Source of the DNA: UMGS1649 sp045652705
GTDB lineage: Bacteria; Bacillota; Clostridia; TANB77; CAG-465
DNA length: 35,266 nucleotides
Direction of reading: 5' to 3'
Assembly: GCA_045652705.1 (NCBI GenBank)
Contig: JAZRUV010000003.1
Location: 1-35,266, forward strand
Of this stretch, positions 14,959 through 20,928 are shown one piece after another. Under the pieces are notes generated by a model. It saw only the letters and a program-made list of their open reading frames with translations. It made no database searches and had not been told where the DNA came from. Positions within the stretch are counted from its first letter, which is position 1. The number at the start of each line of letters is the position of its first letter. The position numbers and the translations under genes were made by a program.

Positions 14959-15513
14959 TTATTCGGTTTGAGCTTTAGCAAAATCTATCCTAAGGAATTT
15001 TCTGTATGTTTCAGCAACAATCTCAGCAACATCCGAAGAATAATTCAAAAGTTTATTTGCAAGTTCCTCAGTTAAATCCTCTCTCTGAGCAATAGCACAC
15101 AAAACCGCCCCTTTGAAATCCTCGTCTTTATCTACCCATATAACATAGTTATATAACATGTTCAAATCTTCGTTACAAGCATCTTCTTGCTCTGCCAGGT
15201 GAACACACGTCTTGCTATCTGTACATACTTCACGCCGCATAATACTTTCTACCATATTACTAATGGTAATATGGTTTAATGGACATTCCGCAAGAGCTCT
15301 CATAACCCATTTGTTATCGCCTTTGTTTTTCCAAATTCTATAAATAAGTTCTCTTGTATCTTTAGTTGTAGCCGGATTCCGAATTACAGCCTTAACAACG
15401 TTCGCATCATCAATTTGTGCAAGTTGTTCAAGTACACTCGCATCATCTGTTTGTTCTGCGATTTTTACTATTGTTGCATGTTCCAGTTTAGATACATCGA
15501 TCTTAATAATCAT
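14959..15513 (-). CDS. uncharacterised helical-repeat-like protein, 184 residues
   Basis: Function not recognised. The sequence looks like short helical repeats of the HEAT or leucine-rich-variant kind: VKIAEQTDDASVLEQLAQID, DANVVKAVIRNPATTKDT, NKWVMRALAECPLN, FKGAVLCAIAQREDLTEELA. It is acidic, soluble in appearance and has several Cys. Such repeat proteins often act as binding scaffolds. It is monocistronic, with a TTGCAA / TGTGG-TATAAT promoter, a GGAGGGTG ribosome site and a strong terminator. Confidence 0.75.
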   Translation of the reverse strand: MIIKIDVSKLEHATIVKIAEQTDDASVLEQLAQIDDANVVKAVIRNPATTKDTRELIYRIWKNKGDNKWVMRALAECPLNHITISNMVESIMRREVCTDSKTCVHLAEQEDACNEDLNMLYNYVIWVDKDEDFKGAVLCAIAQREDLTEELANKLLNYSSDVAEIVAETYRKFLRIDFAKAQTE

Positions 15514-15564
15514 TTTGCACCCTCCATTTAATTATATTTGGATTTTGAGGTTTACGAGGACTAG

Positions 15565-15593
15565 ATTATACCACAGATTATGATATTTTGCAA
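15565..15593 (-). promoter_or_regulatory. promoter of the 184-residue protein gene
   Basis: TTGCAA (15593-15588), a 17-base spacer ending in TGTGG, and TATAAT (15570-15565) on the minus strand: an extended -10 sigma-A promoter. Confidence 0.8.
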
Positions 15594-15604
15594 CTTTATA
15601 CCCT

Positions 15605-17395
15605 TTAACTCACTCTTCTTATCTGCCTATTCTTTCTTTGAGTAGTTTGTTTTTTCTTTTTTCTCTTTCTTTTACTATTTAATTTTGCTTTTATAACTAT
15701 TGCTATTACAATTAACCCTATTACTCCCGCACCTATTTTTATAACATTGTTTCTTTGCTCTTTTTCTTTTTGTTTTACTATTACTTCAACTTGGTTATAA
15801 CTATCTATAAGAGATATCGCTTGTTGTTCATGATCCGTATACGTATTATAATTTGCAAAAAACTCTTGTATGTCTTGTTTTACATCCAAATAGTCTTTGG
15901 TATTCAAAGTCTCTTGATTTGTTTTATATAACCCAACTAACTTTGTTACATCATCATCTACTTCGTATAGCGCTGGTGCAAGCTTAGACATTTGAAAATT
16001 ATTTTCTTCAACCAACATATCCGAAATAGCATATAGCGTAGCCTCGTTATTATCCTTTGTTACCATTTCAATACCATAAGGCAAATTATCTGTTCCGAAT
16101 CCCATAGGAATAGATATTGCCGGCATTCCGGTAACAGGAGATATTGCAAAGCTTGGTGATGTAACAGATGCACTTTTTATAGTTGTTATTTTGTTTTTAG
16201 TTGTAGGATAAGCAAGCACATCTACATCATATTTATTCATTTGTTTTTCTATATACGCTTCATATTCGTCGTGCTTTGCTTGATATTTATTAAACGTAGA
16301 GATTGAATCATTACACGCTGCAGCATAACTTGGTAAGTCTTGTATATATCCACCTTTATTAACTAGTTGTTTGAAACTTCTTACGCTACTTTTTGTGTTT
16401 TTTATATACCTATTAAAGAAGTAACACATAGTCCAACCGCCTATCGTACTGCTATAATAGTTGTATGCTTTTGTATTGTATAAATTATCTATGTGTACTA
16501 CTTCAATTCCCTGTTCTTCCAATTTATCTATCGTAGCATCAAACAAATCTAGTACTACTTTTGCGGTTGTCTTAGTAGCTCTTGTATAGCTTAGTGCACT
16601 ATCTCCTTCTACAAATTGAGATACTATTCCTATTTTTATTTTTTCTTCATTTTGTTTATAGTTAGCATACTCCTTTTTATTACCAGTTAAAACTCCTAAT
16701 AATATTGCATTATCTGAAGTATATTTTGTCATTGGACCCGCAGTGTCCCTCGAAGCATCGTAGTTTATAATTCCATCTGACGCAAGCAAATTATATGTAG
16801 GTCTAAGACCCACAAGGTTGGCTGCAGACGAAGGAACTCTAATAGATGAATTTGTATCTGTTCCAATTCCTACTGGTGCCATACCCGTCGCTACAGCAAC
16901 TGCCGTCCCTCCCGAAGAACCATAAGCTGTAAGTTTTTTATCATAGGCATTTTTTACTGTTCCATATGAGCTACTAGAAATTGCAGCACTAAATGCGAAT
17001 TCACTCATATTAGCTTTTCCTATAATTAGCGCCCCCGCATCTAAAAGATTTTGAACAATTGTAGCATTTTGTTTAGGATAATTATCTGAGAGGCCTTTAG
17101 CCCCTGCGGTAGTAGGCATACCTACATAGTCAATATTGTCTTTTACAACAACCGGAATTCCAAACAACATTGATGTTCTCCCCGACTTATTATACTGTTC
17201 ATCTATTTTTTTAGCTTGCTCTACAACATCCTTATTTACAGCAATAATTGCATCAAATTCATCGTTATATTCATTTATTCTTTCTAAATATATTTTTGCA
17301 ATTGTTTCATAATTAATAATTCCTAAATCCACCGCTTGTTGGATTTCAGTTATAGACATTGTTAAGATGTCTATTGGAGCTTTTGTATATTCCAT
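15605..17395 (-). CDS. amidase-signature enzyme with C-terminal membrane anchor
   Basis: A 596-residue amidase-signature hydrolase of unknown substrate. The Ser-cis-Ser-Lys triad can be placed: Lys in IPVVVKDNID, cis-Ser in the GSSGGTAVAVATG signature, and the nucleophile Ser in GTDTNSSIRVPSS (most relatives have GTDTGGS here). Residues 1 to about 470 form the catalytic region, with SPVTGMPAISIPMGFGTDNL towards its end. A linker follows, then one membrane segment (about 550-570, GAGVIGLIVIAIVI) and a very basic tail (KRKRKKKKQTTQRKNRQIRR). No signal peptide is seen, so it may be tail-anchored in the cytoplasm. It is not next to gatC or gatB, so GatA is unlikely. ATG at 17395 follows AGGTGAT. 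Confidence 0.85.
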   Translation of the reverse strand: MEYTKAPIDILTMSITEIQQAVDLGIINYETIAKIYLERINEYNDEFDAIIAVNKDVVEQAKKIDEQYNKSGRTSMLFGIPVVVKDNIDYVGMPTTAGAKGLSDNYPKQNATIVQNLLDAGALIIGKANMSEFAFSAAISSSSYGTVKNAYDKKLTAYGSSGGTAVAVATGMAPVGIGTDTNSSIRVPSSAANLVGLRPTYNLLASDGIINYDASRDTAGPMTKYTSDNAILLGVLTGNKKEYANYKQNEEKIKIGIVSQFVEGDSALSYTRATKTTAKVVLDLFDATIDKLEEQGIEVVHIDNLYNTKAYNYYSSTIGGWTMCYFFNRYIKNTKSSVRSFKQLVNKGGYIQDLPSYAAACNDSISTFNKYQAKHDEYEAYIEKQMNKYDVDVLAYPTTKNKITTIKSASVTSPSFAISPVTGMPAISIPMGFGTDNLPYGIEMVTKDNNEATLYAISDMLVEENNFQMSKLAPALYEVDDDVTKLVGLYKTNQETLNTKDYLDVKQDIQEFFANYNTYTDHEQQAISLIDSYNQVEVIVKQKEKEQRNNVIKIGAGVIGLIVIAIVIKAKLNSKRKRKKKKQTTQRKNRQIRRVS

Positions 17396-17485
17396 ATATA
17401 TCACCTGTTAGCATATTTTTACCACAAATTATTATATATTACAACATTTTATGACATTTTTATTAGATATGGAATAATATATAGA

Positions 17486-17519
17486 AAAACCACTAGAAAC
17501 AATAGTTTCTAGTGGTTTT
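17486..17519. terminator. terminator of the 316-residue protein gene
   Basis: AAAACCACTAGAAAC (17486-17500) and its exact complement (17505-17519) form a 15-bp stem with a 4-base loop and A/T flanks, directly after the stop of the minus-strand gene at 17525. Confidence 0.85.
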
Positions 17520-17524
17520 AAATG

Positions 17525-18475
17525 TTACAAGCTAACTACGAGACGCAGAATTTCCTGTACGGTTTCTGCCTTTTCAGTGATAACTCGAATCTCCTCTTCA
17601 GAGAAAACTTCCGCGAGCCGCTTTCCACAGGATTCATACATCTTAAGCCGCTCTACATACTTGAGTACAGCCTCAGAATCATTCAGCATGCCCTTCTTTG
17701 CAAGAGCATACACAGTGGAACCCTCACACATTTCTTCTTCAGGAAATCCCTCAGGCACTTCCGGCTTGGATGTTCCGTAGAAGTCTTTCAGAAGATGTGC
17801 ATTGTCGATAAACGCCACCACCATATCCGCCTTGGTTAGCTGGATATCAGCAGGAACCTCTTTCTCAACACATTCTGCCGCAGGAACATTCTGAACACCG
17901 GGAGCGACCAACTCATATACGCTGGCAATAATGAAAGTATATGCAATCAGTTCTTCCGCCATATCTCCCAGTCCTACAAGCTGAAGGCCCTTCCACCGAT
18001 GACGTTCATTGGAAACCACAGGTTCGATGCCTTCGCGTCTCTCTTCCCAACGAAGCGCATTCAGCATATGCTTTTCATCGATACCATTTGCCGGATTAGA
18101 AACATATGCTTTGCCCTGCTTCAATGCAGTAAGCACATAGTCAAAGCCATAGTGGCCTACAGCATCCCGCAACTTAACGTATCTTGCGTCACAATACTCT
18201 TCCGCTTTTTTCTTTGTAAGCAGGACGTTGGGATATATATTGGAATACGATGCAGCCAACATATTTGCCAGTTCCTTAGCATAACTCGCGTTAATTACGC
18301 CGTCATAAAAACTGGCAATGCGCCGAACTTCTGCGATTTTGGAATCGCCCAGGCGTTGGTCGCCTTTAAGTAAATTCATTGCAAAAAGAACTTTTTTTGC
18401 CTGAATAGGACGCATCTGGCAAAAATAATTCATAGCATTGCGGTCAGCGACGATGATTTCAGCAGATTTCTTCAT
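17525..18475 (-). CDS. uncharacterised protein, 316 residues, under a cre-like operator
   Basis: I do not recognise this family. It appears soluble and mostly helical, with no signal peptide or membrane segment; Cys residues are scattered (YFCQM, EEYCDA, ESCGKRL). Noticeable segments are the N-terminal IIVADRNAMNYFCQMRPIQA, the helix-rich ASFYDGVINASYAKELANML, VYELVAPGVQNVPAAECVEK and the C-terminal EVFSEEEIRVITEKAETVQE. By eye the gene is richer in G and C than its neighbours. It is monocistronic, with a perfect promoter, a cre-like site at the transcription start and a strong terminator. This points to regulated, perhaps carbon-source-dependent, expression. Confidence 0.75.
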   Translation of the reverse strand: MKKSAEIIVADRNAMNYFCQMRPIQAKKVLFAMNLLKGDQRLGDSKIAEVRRIASFYDGVINASYAKELANMLAASYSNIYPNVLLTKKKAEEYCDARYVKLRDAVGHYGFDYVLTALKQGKAYVSNPANGIDEKHMLNALRWEERREGIEPVVSNERHRWKGLQLVGLGDMAEELIAYTFIIASVYELVAPGVQNVPAAECVEKEVPADIQLTKADMVVAFIDNAHLLKDFYGTSKPEVPEGFPEEEMCEGSTVYALAKKGMLNDSEAVLKYVERLKMYESCGKRLAEVFSEEEIRVITEKAETVQEILRLVVSL

Positions 18476-18496
18476 AATTAAAGTCTCCTTTTATCT

Positions 18497-18537
18497 ACCC
18501 AATTTTGGGTGTGTAATTTTGAACTCAAACGAGTTCA
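18497..18537 (-). repeat. two palindromes in the 5' leader of the 316-residue protein gene
   Basis: TGAACTC-AAAC-GAGTTCA (18520-18537) and ACCCAATTTTGGGT (18497-18510) are perfect inverted repeats placed in a row between the cre-like site and the ribosome-binding site. They could be further operators or RNA hairpins. Confidence 0.6.
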
Positions 18538-18556
18538 TTTGTAATCGCTTACAAAT
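18537..18556 (-). promoter_or_regulatory. cre-like operator (CcpA site) at the transcription start
   Basis: On the minus strand TGTAAGCGATTACA fits the catabolite-response consensus TGWAANCGNTNWCA at every position and is the core of a 20-bp repeat with 8-bp arms. It begins 2 bases after the -10 box, over the expected start site, where CcpA binding represses transcription in other Firmicutes. CcpA itself is not in the window. Confidence 0.7.
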
Positions 18557-18558
18557 TT

Positions 18559-18587
18559 ATTATAACACATTCCCGGAGTTATGTCAA
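18559..18587 (-). promoter_or_regulatory. promoter of the 316-residue protein gene
   Basis: Perfect TTGACA (18587-18582) and TATAAT (18564-18559) with a 17-base spacer and a TGTGT extended -10 on the minus strand. Confidence 0.9.
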
Positions 18588-18606
18588 CGAATTTATGTAA
18601 AATAAA

Positions 18607-18634
18607 GAAGCGCAATTTATTTCTTTTACGCTTC
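18607..18634 (-). terminator. terminator after the Nudix gene
   Basis: On the minus strand GAAGCG (18634-18629) and CGCTTC (18612-18607) form a 6-bp stem followed by TTTATTTTA, just after the stop of the Nudix gene at 18646. Confidence 0.6.
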
Positions 18635-18645
18635 ATATTATTTAC

Positions 18646-19068
18646 TTATATATACGTCGCAACTAATTTATCCTTTATTGTAATTGGCAAAATATTATAT
18701 GCACTGATCTCTTTTTTACTTATTTTTACCACTTCATACAATCCATAAGAACTATCTATGCTCATATTTTGAAATTCTTCTCCATTTCCATTTGATACTT
18801 TACCTTTTATAATAGTTGCAAAATAAAAACGTTCTTGTTTATCTAATTCCTCATTATATTCTTCTACAAGCAGTTCATCTATTTTAATATCTACATCCAA
18901 TTCCTCTTTAGCTTCACGAATTCCTGCCTGTTCCCAATTTTCGTTTTCATCTAATACTCCACCAGGTAATACATAAAATGTTTTTGGACTACCACTTACT
19001 TTTTTAGTTCTTTTTATAAAGATTAAATTTTCTCCATCTTCTATAATTAATCTTGTAGCTTTTTGCAT
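18646..19068 (-). CDS. Nudix hydrolase
   Basis: A 140-residue Nudix enzyme that hydrolyses a nucleoside diphosphate linked to another group; the substrate cannot be told. The intact Nudix box is G-VLDEN-E-NWEQAGI-REAKEELDV, preceded by FYVLPGG. ATG at 19068 is chosen because AGAGGTGA lies 5 bases upstream; the frame is open further but runs into iscU. It is 10 bases after iscU and last in the DUF1653-iscU-nudix cluster. Confidence 0.87.
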   Translation of the reverse strand: MQKATRLIIEDGENLIFIKRTKKVSGSPKTFYVLPGGVLDENENWEQAGIREAKEELDVDIKIDELLVEEYNEELDKQERFYFATIIKGKVSNGNGEEFQNMSIDSSYGLYEVVKISKKEISAYNILPITIKDKLVATYI

Positions 19069-19078
19069 AATTTCACCT

Positions 19079-19513
19079 CTAGTGTGCATGGTCACAAGCT
19101 TTACAGCAACCTTTGCACTTATTTACTTCAAACTCATCTTCTCTTCCATTTTTCTTCAAATAATCTAATATTGCTGCTTTTACAGCTTCTTCTGCAAGTA
19201 CAGAACAATGAAGTTTCACAGGAGGCAATCCTTCTAGCGCTTCAACAACAGCTTTATTTGTAAGTTGCAAAGCTTCTTTTATACTTTTTCCTTTTATCAT
19301 TTCAGTTGCCATAGAACTTGTTGCTATAGCTGCTCCACAACCAAAAGTTTTAAATGATATATCTTTTATGATATCATCTTCAATGTATAAATACATTCTC
19401 ATTATATCTCCACATTTTGCATTTCCAACTTCCCCTACTGCATTATAATTCTCAAGTTCTCCTACATTTCTTGGATTTGCAAAATGGTCCATTACCTTTT
19501 TTGTATATTTCAT
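19079..19513 (-). CDS. iscU: iron-sulfur cluster scaffold protein, IscU/NifU N-terminal type
   Basis: Scaffold on which Fe-S clusters are assembled before transfer to target proteins. It has 144 residues. The three ligand Cys are C34 (NAKCGD), C59 (FGCGAAIATSS) and C103 (LHCSVLAEEAVKAAI); D36 next to C34 is the conserved Asp. The sequence opens MKYTKKVMDHFANPRNVGEL as in IscU. The C-terminus carries an extra Cys cluster, CKGCCKACDHAH (C133, C136, C137, C140), likely another metal site; such tails occur in clostridial IscU proteins. The usual cysteine desulfurase gene is not adjacent. Confidence 0.94.
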   Translation of the reverse strand: MKYTKKVMDHFANPRNVGELENYNAVGEVGNAKCGDIMRMYLYIEDDIIKDISFKTFGCGAAIATSSMATEMIKGKSIKEALQLTNKAVVEALEGLPPVKLHCSVLAEEAVKAAILDYLKKNGREDEFEVNKCKGCCKACDHAH

Positions 19514-19540
19514 TTTTACACTTCCTTTCTATTCATTACT

Positions 19541-19729
19541 TTAATTTTTACTTTCTATATCTTGTAATTCAAATCTATATTTTTGTTTTACATCAGGATA
19601 TTTATTATGGTCTACTTCACTCAAGAACATGTCCATCGGTCTTATCCATAATTCTCCATTACCATATAAACTTCTATACACTACATATTTTTCCTTAGTT
19701 TCTGAATGTCCTGCTACATCTACTACCAA
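19541..19729 (-). CDS. DUF1653 protein, 5' end uncertain
   Basis: Small DUF1653 protein of unknown function. Family features are GHSETKEKYVVYRSLYGN, LWIRPMDMFL and KYPDVKQKYRFE. The start given is TTG with AGGAG 8 bases upstream (62 residues). However, the codons before it (KHRYIGDYY) also resemble the family N-terminus and have no start in frame. Losing one A from the A5 run (T5 at 19754-19758 on the plus strand) would join them to an ATG at 19778 and give a 78-residue protein, which is nearer family length. A sequence error or recent frameshift is therefore likely. It lies 27 bases before iscU. Confidence 0.75.
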   Translation of the reverse strand: MVVDVAGHSETKEKYVVYRSLYGNGELWIRPMDMFLSEVDHNKYPDVKQKYRFELQDIESKN

Positions 19730-19821
19730 ATAGTAGTCTCCTATATATCTATGTTTTTATATATGTAACTTTAATCATATTGTTTTTTGATTGCCACATT
19801 ATAATTTTACACCATTTAAGA

Positions 19822-19888
19822 CAAAAAAGCAACTTCATAATGAAAACGAACGCTCACATATAGCCATTTCTATTTCATTAAAAGCTGC
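19822..19888 (-). terminator. terminator of the AIM24-family gene
   Basis: On the minus strand two arms (19888-19873 and 19845-19829), each near GCAGCTTTTAATGAAA or its complement, form a long imperfect stem followed by TTTTTTG. It lies about 70 bases after the AIM24-family stop codon; the loop is long (27 bases). Confidence 0.55.
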
Positions 19889-19958
19889 CTTTTATTGCAA
19901 TTTAACTTTTTGCTGTTTATATTTTGATATATTAATTGTTTTTATTAATAATATCTTA

Positions 19959-20828
19959 CTAATTATCCATCATCCCACCAAGAATTCCACCTATAGCTCC
20001 TAAAGTGTTGCTTGTTGGAGCTGCCGCTTTTGCTGACACTGTATTTGTTGCTGAATATAAAGATTTTGTTGGAGCATATGGGCTCATCAACACTTTTCCT
20101 GTACCTCTATATACATTTACTAATCCTTCTCCACTGGCTGCAGAACCAATTAATGTTTTAGTTGTACGCTCTACTGTAAACTCTAAACTAGTAGACCAAC
20201 ATACGGCTAAACTACCATCTATTTTCAACTCTTCATTATTTAATTCTACTTCTATTAATTCTTCCATTGGAACATTACTTTCTAAACACGCAATACCATT
20301 CCCTGATAGACTAAGATTAAACAAACCTTCTCCACCCAATAGAGCAGAAGATATATTTTTTCTAGATACAACATTTCTGTTTACCGTTCCTTCACACGCT
20401 AAAAACATTCCATCTTCTACCGTTACTCCTGAAGGTCCCCAATCTGCAACATCTTGTAATATTAAATATTTATAAGTAGGTTCTAATACTAAAATACCAT
20501 TTCCGTTATATTCAGGTTTTATTCCAGATTCTTTAGTAACAGCTCCTTTTACCATTTTACCTAAAAAATCGCCAGCTCCTTTAATGCCTGTTGCTACTGA
20601 TACATTTCCTACCATCCATTGCATCGCACCTGCTTGCGTAACTATTGTTTTTTCACCATTTAGCGTAGCTACTACTTGACGACGTCTTACACCCATTTTT
20701 TCCATAAAATATGCAGTTGTTGCACTCCATGGAGATACACTTTCATCCCTTAAGCTTTCTAACACACTAAAACTACCTTTGGTGTCAATTATTTTTCTAT
20801 GCTCATTTTCTAATTGATTAATTTTCAT
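19959..20828 (-). CDS. AIM24 family protein
   Basis: A 289-residue protein of the AIM24 / TIGR00266-like family, a beta-rich fold of unclear function in bacteria. The family pattern is seen in GAMQWMVGNVSVATGIKGAG, GILVLEPTYKYLILQDV, VEDGMFLACEGTV, LFNLSLSGNGIACLES and ATNTVSAKAAAPTSNTLGAI. The C-terminus is low complexity, rich in Gly, Ala and Met (GAIGGILGGMMDN). No signal peptide. It is a single gene after secA with its own promoter and terminator. Confidence 0.87.
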   Translation of the reverse strand: MKINQLENEHRKIIDTKGSFSVLESLRDESVSPWSATTAYFMEKMGVRRRQVVATLNGEKTIVTQAGAMQWMVGNVSVATGIKGAGDFLGKMVKGAVTKESGIKPEYNGNGILVLEPTYKYLILQDVADWGPSGVTVEDGMFLACEGTVNRNVVSRKNISSALLGGEGLFNLSLSGNGIACLESNVPMEELIEVELNNEELKIDGSLAVCWSTSLEFTVERTTKTLIGSAASGEGLVNVYRGTGKVLMSPYAPTKSLYSATNTVSAKAAAPTSNTLGAIGGILGGMMDN

Positions 20829-20849
20829 ATTTGTTCCCCCTTTTTACTT

Positions 20850-20878
20850 ATATTACATATACTATCACAAGCTTTCAA
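20850..20878 (-). promoter_or_regulatory. promoter of the AIM24-family gene
   Basis: TTGAAA (20878-20873), 17 bases, TAATAT (20855-20850) on the minus strand, about 20 bases before the start codon. Confidence 0.6.
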
Positions 20879-20887
20879 TATTTGTAA

Positions 20888-20921
20888 ATAAAAATAGAGA
20901 AAATACAATTATTTTCCCTAT
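20888..20921 (-). terminator. secA terminator
   Basis: On the minus strand ATAGGGAAAATA and TATTTTCTCTAT form a stem of about 12 bp with one mismatch and a 4-base loop, followed by TTTTATTT, just after the secA stop codon. Confidence 0.75.
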
Positions 20922-20928
20922 TAACATT

